Shown: positions 9,763-18,320, counted from the first letter of the stretch. The stretch is DNA of 64,000 nucleotides from Mogibacterium sp. (GCA_017403955.1 JAFRDH010000005.1:1-64000); one strand, 5' to 3'. The notes: generated by a model not told the origin, from the sequence alone. Program-made: numbers and translations.

Positions 9763-9848
9763 CATAACAATTATCAATAATTGATGAAGAGATCAACATA
9801 GCTTGCGGATCTCATGTGTTTTTCTTCATCAACCTCCTTACATTTTCA

Positions 9849-9879
9849 GACTCCCTGAGACGCAACATCTCGGGGAGTC
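9849..9879. other. Intercistronic hairpin without T-run
   Basis: GACTCCCTGAGA pairs imperfectly with TCTCGGGGAGTC across a 7-nt loop. No T-run follows, so it is more likely an RNA-stability or attenuation hairpin before the phosphofructokinase gene than a full terminator. Confidence 0.5.
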
Positions 9880-9908
9880 TGACAGGCAATTGAACAGGAG
9901 AACCAATA

Positions 9909-11129
9909 ATGAGCATTAAAGGAAACATTATAATTGGACAGTCGGGCGGCCCGACTGCTGTAATCAACTCAAGCCTTGCTGGAGCAATTGAAGCATCCAA
10001 GGCTGCGGGTATAAAGAAAATCTACGGAATGCACTATGGAATAGAAGGATTTCTCCATGAAGATATTATCGATTTGCGTCAAGCTGTAAAAGATTCTGAT
10101 GATATATCTCTCCTCAGGAGAACTCCTTCTGCTTTTCTTGGCTCATGTCGCTACAAACTGCCTAAGATCGAGGGCAATGAAGAAGTTTATGAGAAGATTT
10201 TCTCCATTCTTGAGAAATATGACATTCAGTATTTCCTTTACAATGGCGGAAACGATTCGATGGACACCGTCAAGATGCTGTCGGATTATGCAGAAATGCA
10301 CAACAAGCCACAGAAATTCATGGGAATTCCGAAGACGATCGATAACGACCTTCCTGTAACTGATCACTGTCCGGGTTACGGATCGGCAGCGAAGTATATT
10401 GCTACTTCACTCAAAGAGATCATGGTCGATAATGATTGCTATGGACCATACAGAACTTCGGTATGTATAATTGAGATAATGGGAAGACATGCAGGCTGGC
10501 TTACTGCAGCTGCAGCTCTCGGCGACAACAAGCCGGATCTCATTTATCTCCCTGAAGTCAGCTTCGATCCGGACGACTTCATCAAGAGAATCAAAGAACT
10601 GGCTAAGACCAAGAACGCAATCGTTGTTGCTGTATCTGAAGGCATCAAGCTGGAAGACGGAAGATTTGTCTGCGAACTCGGCAGCAGCAGTGACAAGCTG
10701 GATGCATTCGGCCACAAGCAGCTTTCAGGCGTCGGCGCATATCTTGCAGCAAAAGTCAGCGGTGAGACAGGTATCAAAGCAAGAGCGATCGAGTTCTCAA
10801 CGCTTCAGAGATGTGCTACTCATGTAGTTTCACTTACAGACTCTGATGAAGCATTTAACGTAGGATATCTTGCTGCACAGAAGGCATTCGAGGGCAACAC
10901 CGGATGCATGATCACTATCAAGGTCACATCAAGAGCTCCATATCTTGTAACATACGACCAGTTCGATATTCACGAAATAGCTAACGTAGAACGCAAAGTT
11001 CCATTAGATTGGATCATCAATGACGGAACATACGTAAGCGAAGAATTCATCAAGTACGCACGTCCTCTCATCATGGGAGAACTCGAACCATATTATTCAG
11101 AAGGTGTACCTCAGCATTTATCTTTGTAA
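9909..11129 (+). CDS. pfp: 6-phosphofructokinase, pyrophosphate-dependent type
   Basis: 406 residues of the PfkA superfamily, phosphorylating fructose-6-phosphate to the 1,6-bisphosphate. Two diagnostic positions point to PPi rather than ATP. GGNDS (113-117) has Asp where ATP enzymes have Gly, and PKTIDND has Lys142 where ATP enzymes have Gly. The reaction is then reversible. It lies downstream of transketolase and upstream of a GntR regulator, suggesting one sugar-phosphate operon. Confidence 0.88.
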   Translation: MSIKGNIIIGQSGGPTAVINSSLAGAIEASKAAGIKKIYGMHYGIEGFLHEDIIDLRQAVKDSDDISLLRRTPSAFLGSCRYKLPKIEGNEEVYEKIFSILEKYDIQYFLYNGGNDSMDTVKMLSDYAEMHNKPQKFMGIPKTIDNDLPVTDHCPGYGSAAKYIATSLKEIMVDNDCYGPYRTSVCIIEIMGRHAGWLTAAAALGDNKPDLIYLPEVSFDPDDFIKRIKELAKTKNAIVVAVSEGIKLEDGRFVCELGSSSDKLDAFGHKQLSGVGAYLAAKVSGETGIKARAIEFSTLQRCATHVVSLTDSDEAFNVGYLAAQKAFEGNTGCMITIKVTSRAPYLVTYDQFDIHEIANVERKVPLDWIINDGTYVSEEFIKYARPLIMGELEPYYSEGVPQHLSL

Positions 11130-11165
11130 AGGGACTTAGAGAATTATCAAAGGAGATGAAGAGAG

Positions 11166-11885
11166 TTGAGTCAGGTACCAACTTATATGCAGAATCTTAA
11201 AAAAGAGTCGGTCGTACAAAGTGTGATCAACAGGCTGACCGATGCAATCAAGTCGGGAGAGCTGAAACCCGGGGACAAAATGCCGCCGGAGATAGAGCTC
11301 GCTGAAGCTCTCGGAGTTGCAAGAAGCAGTCTCAGAGAAGCCATCAAAATTCTTTCATATCTTGGAGTTCTCGAAAGCAGAAAATCTGAAGGGACTTTTA
11401 TCTGCAGTGGATTCAGCGAAAGCATGATCGACCCTATGGTCTACGGGATTCTTCTGAATCAGGATTCTTTTGAGAACCTTATGGAACTCAGAGAAATGAC
11501 CGAGGTAGGCATGATGCAGCTTGCTATCGTACATCATAGTGAAGAGGAGCTGGAAGAGCTTGAATCGCTGCTCGATGATATGGAGAAAGCTGTCAATGTC
11601 AAAATAGATCCGGTCGGAACTTTCTTTGAAGCAGATGAGCGTTTCCATGATAAAATCGCTGAAATGGGTAAAAACCCTATGGCGGATAAGATCAACAGAG
11701 TAGTGAGATCCCTGACCTATGACGTCCGTTTCAAGACAGTTTCAATACTGATCACGACCGGCAGGGCAGAGGAACTTATTGAAACTCACAGACGTCTTAT
11801 GGAAGCCATAAGGGACAAAGATACCCGCAATCTCAGTGAGAAAGTCAGGTTCAGCTACTATGAAGAGGAGCTTGACGCTGATTAA
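11166..11885 (+). CDS. GntR-family regulator, FCD (FadR-type) subfamily
   Basis: 239 residues. A winged helix occupies about residues 12-80 (GDKMPPEIELAEALGVARSS and the SLREAIKILSYLGVLE recognition region), followed by an all-helical FCD ligand domain with conserved Asp/His metal positions. It starts with TTG behind AAAGGAGATG. It is closely similar along its whole length to the second regulator at 15435, so the two arose by duplication. Lying between the sugar-phosphate operon and the TRAP operon, it probably senses a metabolite handled by them (inference). Confidence 0.9.
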   Translation: MSQVPTYMQNLKKESVVQSVINRLTDAIKSGELKPGDKMPPEIELAEALGVARSSLREAIKILSYLGVLESRKSEGTFICSGFSESMIDPMVYGILLNQDSFENLMELREMTEVGMMQLAIVHHSEEELEELESLLDDMEKAVNVKIDPVGTFFEADERFHDKIAEMGKNPMADKINRVVRSLTYDVRFKTVSILITTGRAEELIETHRRLMEAIRDKDTRNLSEKVRFSYYEEELDAD

Positions 11886-12217
11886 TGAATGGCATGGTGC
11901 AGCATATAAAATAATTTGCTGTGAAACAAATAACAAATCTCCATTATTATGGATTTTTGATATTAATTAATGTATTATTGCCTTACATAAGTATGTCTGA
12001 CATACGACAACATACATTATGGAATGGGACAGAAAGGTGGTGGTCGCCAGAGGGAAGATATACAGCTCTACAATACGCTCGACAAGACATAAGGGTTGCG
12101 CATTATGTTCTGCAGTATTAACTGAGAGAGAGTACTATTGCTTCCCTTGATGCGGGCACTATCTATTTATTTTATCTGAAAGTAGTACTTGAATCAACGA
12201 TTTTATAGGAGGAAAAA
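11886..12217. other. Intergenic leader of the TRAP operon
   Basis: This 332-bp gap is AT-rich and holds no credible gene. The only clear signal is the FCD operator at 11992-12004. A TATTAT at 11973-11978 could be its -10 box, but no good -35 is visible. The dctP ribosome binding site (AGGAGG) is at the end. Confidence 0.6.
11992..12004. promoter_or_regulatory. FadR/FCD-type operator, site 2
   Basis: TATGTCTGACATA is a perfect dyad matching the FadR-type consensus. It is followed by CGAC, as is site 3. It lies upstream of dctP. Confidence 0.65.
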
Positions 12218-13255
12218 ATGAAGAAGAAATTTTTAGCTCTGCTCATGATGGCGGTACTGGTATTTGCACTTGCAGCATGCGGCGGCGGAAGTGATTCCGG
12301 CTCAGCAGAAGGCTCCGGCGATTCCAACGAATTTGCAGGCGGACAGACATTTACCATCAAGATCGGCCACAGTGACACAACAACTAACCTCATCAATGTT
12401 TCTCTTGAGAATTTCGCTGCTTACGTAGAAGAGCAGTCCGGCGGCGCTGTACAGGTTGACATCTATGCAGCTGAGCAGCTCGGATCAAACGCTGAAATGG
12501 CAGAAATGATCGAGATGGGCTCCCTGGATGCTATGATGATGCCGCAGGGACAGGAAGCTACTCTTGCACCTAAGATCAATACTCTCGGACTCCCGTTCCT
12601 GTTCGATGACTATGAATCAGTATACAAGGTACTTGACAGTGACATCGGTACTGAGCTCGTAGCAGACCTTGCTGATCACAACATGATCCAGCTTGCTTAC
12701 TGGGAAAACGGTCTCCGTCAGACAACTAACTCAAAGCGCCCTCTGAATTCATCAGCTGACTTCAAGGGACTGAAGATCAGAACTCCTGAGGATGCTATGA
12801 CAATGGCTATCTTCAATGCACTCGGAGCTTCCCCATCACCTCTTGCTTTCTCCGAACTCTACCTCGCTCTGCAGCAGGGTACATTCGATGGACAGGAGAA
12901 CCCGGTATCCAACATCTATGCTAACAACTTCCAGGATGTTCAGAAGTATCTTGCTATGACAAACCACAAGTATGAGTGCAAGAACATGATCTTCTCACTC
13001 ACTTCATGGAACAAGTATCCTGAAGACGTTCAGAACCTCCTCCTCGAGGCTGCTAAGACATATGGCGATGAGCACCGTAAGGCTATCGTAGACAGCCAGG
13101 ATCAGATGCTCAAGGAGCTCGAAGAAGCTGGTATGGAAGTAACATATCCTGACACTGAAGAGCTGAAGGCAGCTACTGCTTCTGTATATGATGATTTCTA
13201 TGCACAGAATGACTGGGCAAAGGATCTCGTAGAGAGAATCCAGGCAGCAGAATAA
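12218..13255 (+). CDS. TRAP transporter substrate-binding lipoprotein (DctP family)
   Basis: 345 residues. A lipoprotein signal peptide ends in LAAC (Cys21), then a Gly/Ser linker leads into a DctP/DctB-type periplasmic-binding fold, here tethered outside the cell membrane. The GLKIRTP segment carries the Arg that usually grips the carboxylate of the ligand, so a small organic or sugar acid is likely; the exact substrate is not readable. It is first in a dctP-dctQ-dctM operon, separated from dctQ by a stable hairpin that should favour extra binding protein. Confidence 0.92.
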   Translation: MKKKFLALLMMAVLVFALAACGGGSDSGSAEGSGDSNEFAGGQTFTIKIGHSDTTTNLINVSLENFAAYVEEQSGGAVQVDIYAAEQLGSNAEMAEMIEMGSLDAMMMPQGQEATLAPKINTLGLPFLFDDYESVYKVLDSDIGTELVADLADHNMIQLAYWENGLRQTTNSKRPLNSSADFKGLKIRTPEDAMTMAIFNALGASPSPLAFSELYLALQQGTFDGQENPVSNIYANNFQDVQKYLAMTNHKYECKNMIFSLTSWNKYPEDVQNLLLEAAKTYGDEHRKAIVDSQDQMLKELEEAGMEVTYPDTEELKAATASVYDDFYAQNDWAKDLVERIQAAE

Positions 13256-13302
13256 TTTGCTGAAAACTAATCGAATCATCACATATTAATAAACCAGAAA
13301 AG

Positions 13303-13330
13303 TCGCAAGGGCGTTGATTCGCCCTTGCGA
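13303..13330 (+). other. Hairpin between dctP and dctQ
   Basis: An 11-bp perfect stem (TCGCAAGGGCG with CGCCCTTGCGA, 6-nt loop) followed by TTTAG. It probably acts as a leaky terminator or 3'-end stabiliser, giving more dctP than dctQM. Confidence 0.7.
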
Positions 13331-13359
13331 TTTAGAAAACTGCAGAGAGGAATTGACCT

Positions 13360-13872
13360 ATGAAAAAATTCGACAAAATCTGCGAGGTCATCAATAACAT
13401 CGCTTCTGTAATCACTGTTGCGCTGATGGTGTTCCTGATCCTCCTGATTACTTGGTCCGTATTCAGCCGTTTCGCTCTGAACAATCCTGTTGCATGGCAG
13501 TATGAGGCAACTCTTATCTGCCTGTCATGGATCGTATTTATCGGAATGTCAATGACCTTCCATAATGATGAGCATATGAGGCTGACATTCGTGTCCAATG
13601 CTATGAAGCCAAAGGCACGCGCTTACTGGCTTTCTGCAATGGATATGTTCTGCTTCATCTTCCTTGTTGTAGCTGGTTACCTGTCAATTTCTGTAGTGCA
13701 GAACGCAATGCAGACATTGTACCAGACTATTCCGGTTGCACGTGGATTCTTCTACCTGCCATTCCCGATCGGAGCATTAATGTCACTCTTCCAGATCGTC
13801 AATGTATGCTATAAGAGAATCAAAAAGGCAGATGAGGAAGAGGCTGCAGCTGCAGCTTCAACGGCAAACTAA
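13360..13872 (+). CDS. TRAP transporter small membrane subunit (DctQ)
   Basis: 170 residues with four predicted membrane helices and the SRFALNNPVAWQYE region typical of DctQ. It pairs with DctM in the cytoplasmic membrane to form the Na+- or H+-driven transporter. Its C-terminal tail is rich in Glu and Ala. It is 22 nt from dctM. Confidence 0.92.
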   Translation: MKKFDKICEVINNIASVITVALMVFLILLITWSVFSRFALNNPVAWQYEATLICLSWIVFIGMSMTFHNDEHMRLTFVSNAMKPKARAYWLSAMDMFCFIFLVVAGYLSISVVQNAMQTLYQTIPVARGFFYLPFPIGALMSLFQIVNVCYKRIKKADEEEAAAAASTAN

Positions 13873-13894
13873 TGAAGGCGGGAGGTAATAAATT

Positions 13895-15175
13895 ATGCTT
13901 AAACTAGTACTTCTGGTCATGGGCATCTTCCTTGTCCTCATGATCATGGGTGTACCGATTGGATTTTCACTCGCTATATCCGCACTTACAACTACAATTA
14001 TTACAGGACAGTTTGAGCCTACTGCTATCGTACACCGTATGATCGGTAACGCTTCGTCCTATACACTGTTGGCTATTCCGTTCTTTATTCTCGCCGCAAA
14101 GCTAATGAATACGGGCGGTATAACCCGACGAATATTCCGAGCTTGTTCGGCTCTCATCGGATGGATCCCGGGCGGACTCGGACACGCTAACGTACTTGCT
14201 TCGATCGTATTCTCCGGAATGAGCGGATCCGCTGTAGCTGACGCCGGCGGACTCGGACAGATCGAGGTAGACGCTATGATCGAAGACGGATTTGACCCTG
14301 ACTTTTCTGCTGCAGTAACATGCGCCAGCGCTACGATCGGACCTATCATCCCGCCGTCGATCCCTATGGTAGTATACGGAATGATGACAGAAGTCGCTGT
14401 AGGAACACTCTTCGTCGGCGGTATCGTACCTGGACTCCTGCTCGCTGTAGCAACAAGTATCCTGGTATTCGTTATCTCCAAGAAGAGAAAATACCCTACA
14501 AGAAAGTTCGACTTCAAGGAACTCCTTGTTTCAACCAAAGAAGCTCTGCTTTCACTGATGACACCTGTTATCATCATCGGCGGTATCTGGACTGGTGTTT
14601 TCTCACCGACAGAAGCTGCCTGCATCGCTGTAGTATACAGCTTCTTCCTGTCAGTAATCCTGTACAAAGGTATGACTGTCAGAGAGATTTATGAGGCTCT
14701 TAAGCAGTCTGTTGCTGATGGTGCCGGAATCCTGAACATCATCTGCGGTGCTGCTGCGTTCTCATGGCTCGTAACAATGATGGGCATGACAGACGCTCTT
14801 GCTCACATGCTGACAAGCCTTACAACGAACAAATACATCATGCTGCTGATCCTGAACATCGCATTCCTCATCATCGGAATGTTCATGGAAGCTCTTGCTG
14901 TAATGACAATCACTGTTCCGTTCCTCATCCCGCTGATGTCTTCATTCGGCATCGATCCGGTACATCTGGGCGTAGTTCTCGTACTGAACCTTATGATCGG
15001 TCTGTGCACACCGCCTGTAGGAACAAGCTTGTTCATCTGCGCAAAGACAGCAAGAATCAGGATAGAGGAAATGTACAAAGCTGTACTTCCATTCCTCATT
15101 CCACTGCTGGTTGTACTGTTCCTGATCACTTATGTTCCGGGCTTAGTTACCTGGCTTCCGAATCTTGGACACTAA
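13895..15175 (+). CDS. TRAP transporter large membrane subunit (DctM)
   Basis: 426 residues, about 12 hydrophobic helices, the usual DctM length. Gly/Pro-rich motifs such as GMSGSAVADAGGLGQIE and GLCTPPVGTSLF mark the transport core. It is the last gene of the TRAP operon and is followed by a terminator. Confidence 0.94.
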   Translation: MLKLVLLVMGIFLVLMIMGVPIGFSLAISALTTTIITGQFEPTAIVHRMIGNASSYTLLAIPFFILAAKLMNTGGITRRIFRACSALIGWIPGGLGHANVLASIVFSGMSGSAVADAGGLGQIEVDAMIEDGFDPDFSAAVTCASATIGPIIPPSIPMVVYGMMTEVAVGTLFVGGIVPGLLLAVATSILVFVISKKRKYPTRKFDFKELLVSTKEALLSLMTPVIIIGGIWTGVFSPTEAACIAVVYSFFLSVILYKGMTVREIYEALKQSVADGAGILNIICGAAAFSWLVTMMGMTDALAHMLTSLTTNKYIMLLILNIAFLIIGMFMEALAVMTITVPFLIPLMSSFGIDPVHLGVVLVLNLMIGLCTPPVGTSLFICAKTARIRIEEMYKAVLPFLIPLLVVLFLITYVPGLVTWLPNLGH

Positions 15176-15186
15176 AAAACATACAG

Positions 15187-15224
15187 AAAACTGCCTGCCG
15201 CATTTAATGCGAGCCGGCAGTTTT
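15187..15224 (+). terminator. Terminator of the TRAP operon
   Basis: AAAACTGCC pairs with GGCAGTTTT around an inner GCATTTAATGC hairpin. The flanking A and T tracts could let it work on both strands. Confidence 0.75.
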
Positions 15225-15329
15225 CGATGCTTTAATGCTTATTGGTCAAGCATGTAACAGACTTTTGACCGGTAAATGGCATAATGCGTCATATTAGTTA
15301 TGACAATAATGTAATAAGCATCAAACAGA

Positions 15330-15358
15330 TTGACAATAATCAATCAATTTGTTATGCT
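15330..15358 (+). promoter_or_regulatory. Promoter of the second GntR gene
   Basis: TTGACA (15330-15335), a 17-nt spacer and TATGCT (15353-15358). Confidence 0.75.
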
Positions 15359-15368
15359 TCACATGTAT

Positions 15369-15381
15369 TATGTCATACATA
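15369..15381. promoter_or_regulatory. FadR/FCD-type operator, site 3
   Basis: TATGTCATACATA starts exactly 10 nt after the -10 box, the same geometry as site 1. It would block initiation of the regulator's own gene, suggesting autoregulation (inference). Confidence 0.65.
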
Positions 15382-15434
15382 CGACCTGCGTAATTTTAGA
15401 CAGCAAGTCTTTCGATCAAAAAGGAGATAAAGGT

Positions 15435-16157
15435 ATGGCTCCAACACCAACCTATCTTAAAAGCCTGAAGAAAGAATCAGTAGTACAGAGCGTTATCAAC
15501 CGTCTGACCGATGCTATGCGCAATAAGGAATTAAAACCGGGAGATAAGATTCCTCCGGAACCCGAACTTGCGGAGTCACTCGGAGTAGCTCGCAGCAGTG
15601 TAAGAGAAGCAATCAAGATTCTTACATATCTTGGAGTACTCGAGAGCAAGCGTTCAGAAGGTACATTTGTATGCAACGGATATACGGAAAGTATGATAGA
15701 TCCGATGGTATACGGTATTATTCTCAATCAGGATTCATTTGAGAATCTGATGGAGCTCAGAGAGATGACTGAGGCAGGGATGATGCGTCTTGCTATCAAG
15801 CATCACACTGAAGATGAACTCCTTGAACTGGAGAAGCAGCTTGAAGTGATGCGTGATTCGGTCAAAGATCTTGAGGATCCTGTTAAAGCATTCTTCGATG
15901 CAGACGAAACTTTTCATGACCAGATCGCGTTGATGGGCAAAAACCCTATGGCGGATAAGATCAACAGAGTAGTCAGATCTCTGACATATGCAGTTCGTTT
16001 TGAGACTGTTTCAACTATGATCAAAACAGACAGATCGGACGAGCTGATCGATGCACACAGGCAGCTGCTGGAATCAATAAGAAATAATGATGACGACAGC
16101 CTCAGCAAGAAAGTCAGAGGAAGCTACTTCGAAGAAGAACTTTTAGATCATCATTGA
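15435..16157 (+). CDS. GntR-family regulator, FCD subfamily (paralogue)
   Basis: 240 residues when started at ATG 15435 behind AAGGAGA. It is near-identical in layout to the regulator at 11166, with a winged helix in the first 80 residues and an FCD domain after it. Segments such as KESVVQSVINRLTDA and MVYG are shared. Its own operator overlaps the predicted transcription start. It is followed by rpiB, with an inverted pair of REP repeats in the gap. The two paralogues may respond to different ligands or form mixed dimers (inference). Confidence 0.9.
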   Translation: MAPTPTYLKSLKKESVVQSVINRLTDAMRNKELKPGDKIPPEPELAESLGVARSSVREAIKILTYLGVLESKRSEGTFVCNGYTESMIDPMVYGIILNQDSFENLMELREMTEAGMMRLAIKHHTEDELLELEKQLEVMRDSVKDLEDPVKAFFDADETFHDQIALMGKNPMADKINRVVRSLTYAVRFETVSTMIKTDRSDELIDAHRQLLESIRNNDDDSLSKKVRGSYFEEELLDHH

Positions 16158-16162
16158 AAAAA

Positions 16163-16238
16163 TGTGACATCGGGGACGGTTCTCTTTGACACACTTTCAG
16201 GACTAAAGTGTGTCAAAGAGAACCGTCCCCAGTGACAC
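16163..16238. repeat. REP-like repeat pair in inverted orientation, copies 2 and 3
   Basis: Two copies face each other and form one long hairpin: 16163-16197 pairs almost perfectly with 16205-16238 around a 7-nt loop. This is the tail-to-tail arrangement seen in bacterial interspersed mosaic elements. It sits between the GntR stop and the rpiB ribosome binding site. Confidence 0.85.
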
Positions 16239-16255
16239 TCGAAAGGAGATATATA

Positions 16256-16693
16256 ATGAAAATCGCACTTGGAAGTGACCATGCAGCTTATGAACTCAAA
16301 GAGGCTATTAAGGCTAAAATGGAGAGCGAAGGTCATGAAATTATAGATGTAGGTACTTATTCACCGGATTCCGTAGACTATCCTAAGTACGGACATGCAG
16401 TAGGCAGAAAAGTTGCTTCCGGTGAGGCAGAGCGCGGAATCGCAGTTTGCGGCTCAGGAATCGGCATCAGCATTGCATGCAACAAGGTTCCGGGAATCAG
16501 AGCAGCTCTTTGTACATCCGTTGAGATGGCTGAGATGTGCAGAAGACACAACAATGCTAACGTAGTCTGCATGGGAGCAAGAATGATCAGCCAGGAGCTG
16601 GCATTCGCGATCATCGATACATGGATGACTACAGAATTCGAAGGCGGCAAGCATCTTCGCAGAATCAACGAGATTGAAGACCTTGATTTCTAA
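16256..16693 (+). CDS. rpiB: Ribose-5-phosphate isomerase B
   Basis: 145 residues, the usual RpiB length. It interconverts ribose-5-phosphate and ribulose-5-phosphate. The SDHAAYELK segment near residue 8 and the CGSGIGISIACNK active-site loop (catalytic Cys at about residue 66) are intact. ATG 16256 follows AAAGGAGAT. Its position next to the FCD regulator and close to transketolase fits a pentose-phosphate regulon. A related sugar-phosphate isomerase specificity such as allose-6-phosphate cannot be excluded. Confidence 0.93.
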   Translation: MKIALGSDHAAYELKEAIKAKMESEGHEIIDVGTYSPDSVDYPKYGHAVGRKVASGEAERGIAVCGSGIGISIACNKVPGIRAALCTSVEMAEMCRRHNNANVVCMGARMISQELAFAIIDTWMTTEFEGGKHLRRINEIEDLDF

Positions 16694-16705
16694 ACAAATA
16701 GCAAT

Positions 16706-16734
16706 TTGACACGTTTCAGCTTAAGTGATATTAT
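16706..16734 (+). promoter_or_regulatory. Promoter of the tyrS leader transcript
   Basis: Consensus TTGACA (16706-16711), a 17-nt spacer and TATTAT (16729-16734). Transcription should start near 16741, giving a 230-nt leader before tyrS. Confidence 0.8.
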
Positions 16735-16762
16735 CTCAATATATCGATTCTAAGGAGAGAAC

Positions 16763-16828
16763 ATGAACGTTCGCAGACTTGTAGCAGCTATCTATTATTA
16801 TGATAGGACTTCGACGATCGAAGACTAG
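16763..16828 (+). CDS. Leader peptide with Tyr-Tyr-Tyr (tyrS attenuation)
   Basis: A 21-codon frame starting with ATG, preceded by TAAGGAGAG at good spacing and ending in TAG. Residues 11-13 are three consecutive TAT (Tyr) codons at 16793-16801. The stop codon lies 3 nt before a segment (16832-16838) that can act as the 5' arm of an antiterminator. This is the arrangement expected of a ribosome-mediated attenuator that senses charged tRNA-Tyr. It is too short for routine gene calling. Function is inferred from position and codon content, not from homology. Confidence 0.75.
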   Translation: MNVRRLVAAIYYYDRTSTIED

Positions 16829-16831
16829 TTT

Positions 16832-16904
16832 TGCTGCGACAAGACTCAGAATCGATAGTAGATGTTGATTCCAGCTCCGCAGCACAATGCGGAGCTGTTT
16901 TTTT
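16832..16904 (+). terminator. Attenuator: terminator with competing antiterminator, upstream of tyrS
   Basis: The terminator is CAGCTCCGC (16872-16880) with GCGGAGCTG (16889-16897) and seven T. The competing pair is TGCTGCG (16832-16838) with CGCAGCA (16878-16884), which would break the terminator stem. A ribosome at the leader stop codon would cover 16832-16838 and so allow termination. A ribosome stalled on the Tyr codons would leave it free. GCAGC (16784-16788) can also pair with 16833-16837. No T-box sequence is present. Confidence 0.75.
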
Positions 16905-16969
16905 CAACCAATCGATGAAATTGCAGAGGATCGACTGCACAAGAACAACGAAAGGAAAGGGAAGTATCG

Positions 16970-18304
16970 ATGAAGAATTTAATTCCTGACAGTGTCAGTG
17001 AACACACCAATGTATATGACGTCCTGATGGAAAGAGGACTGATCGAGCAGACCACTAACGGTGAGGCTCTGAGAGAACTGCTCGGCAAAGAGAAGATCAA
17101 GTTCTATATAGGATTTGACCCGACTGCAGATTGTCTGCATGTAGGACATTTCATTCCTATGATCACCATGATGTATATGCAGAAGTATGGTCACACTCCG
17201 GTATTCCTTCTCGGCGGCGGCACCGGTGAGATCGGTGACCCATCCGGAAGAAGTGACATGCGTCAGGTAATGACTATAGATACTATCGACTATAACTGCA
17301 GACAGTTCAAGAAACTCTTCGAGAGATTCATTGACTTCGACGATGAGTGGAAATACGAAGGAAACGAGGGTGTTTACAAGCCTGGTCATCAGAACAGAGA
17401 GCCAAAGCCTGGCTACGCTGTAAGTGTTAACAACGCTGAGTGGATCAGACCTGCTAAGTTCACCGAGTTTGCAAGAGAGATCGGAAGACACTTCAACGTC
17501 AACACAATGCTCAGAGCAGACGCATTCAAGACCAGAATGGACAGAGACGAGGGACTTTCATTCTTCGAATTCTCATACATGTTGCTGCAGGCTTATGACT
17601 TCATGGTAATGGCAAGAGACTTCGATCTTAAGGCGCAGTTCGGCGGAAACGACCAGTGGTCCAACATCATCGCAGGTGTTGATCTGACAAGAAAGACCTG
17701 CGGCAAGGAAGTATTCGGTCTGACAGTTTCCCTGCTGACGACCAGCGAAGGAATCAAGATGGGTAAGACAGCTAAGGGCGCTCTCTGGCTTGACGAATCA
17801 AAATGCCCTGTATACGACTTCTTCCAGTACTGGAGAAACGTTGCTGACGCAGACGTCAATAAGTGCCTGAGAATGCTCACATTCCTGCCAATGAGCGAAG
17901 TCAACAGACTTTCCGCTCTTGAGGGCTCTGCAATCAACGAAGCTAAAGAAGTTCTTGCTTACGAAGTAACCAAGCTGGTACACGGAGAAGAGAAGGCTAA
18001 GCAGGCTCTCGAGACCAGCCGTCAGATTTTCGCAGGCGGCGGAGTTTCCGACGATATGCCTACAGCTGAGATCGAGAAAGCTAAGTTCGAAGGCGATGGA
18101 ATGGGACTTGCTGCGCTTCTCAAGGAAGCAGGACTTGAGCCATCCACATCCGAGGCGTTCAGAACTATCCAGTCCGGCGGCGCAAGGATCAATGGCGAGC
18201 AGATCACAGATAAGAAGTTCGCTGTAACTCTTGACTGCTTCAAGGATGGAGAACTTATCCTCCAGAAGGGCAAGAAAAAATTCAAGAAGATCGTACTCAA
18301 GTAG
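16970..18304 (+). CDS. tyrS: Tyrosyl-tRNA synthetase
   Basis: 444 residues. Class I synthetase of the TyrRS type that charges tRNA-Tyr. The HIGH-like motif is HVGHF near residue 58 and the KMSKS-like loop is KMGKT. The C-terminal S4-like RNA-binding domain (GGARINGEQITDKKF) is complete. The start follows a GGAAAGGGAAG site. The leader contains a Tyr-codon peptide and terminator instead of the T-box usual for Firmicutes. Confidence 0.96.
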   Translation: MKNLIPDSVSEHTNVYDVLMERGLIEQTTNGEALRELLGKEKIKFYIGFDPTADCLHVGHFIPMITMMYMQKYGHTPVFLLGGGTGEIGDPSGRSDMRQVMTIDTIDYNCRQFKKLFERFIDFDDEWKYEGNEGVYKPGHQNREPKPGYAVSVNNAEWIRPAKFTEFAREIGRHFNVNTMLRADAFKTRMDRDEGLSFFEFSYMLLQAYDFMVMARDFDLKAQFGGNDQWSNIIAGVDLTRKTCGKEVFGLTVSLLTTSEGIKMGKTAKGALWLDESKCPVYDFFQYWRNVADADVNKCLRMLTFLPMSEVNRLSALEGSAINEAKEVLAYEVTKLVHGEEKAKQALETSRQIFAGGGVSDDMPTAEIEKAKFEGDGMGLAALLKEAGLEPSTSEAFRTIQSGGARINGEQITDKKFAVTLDCFKDGELILQKGKKKFKKIVLK

Positions 18305-18320
18305 TGATCGATACATTAAT

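Noticed and set aside
16741-16969. T-box riboswitch upstream of tyrS
   Set aside because: The conserved AGGGTGG-type T-box sequence and specifier loop are not present; leader-peptide control fits better.
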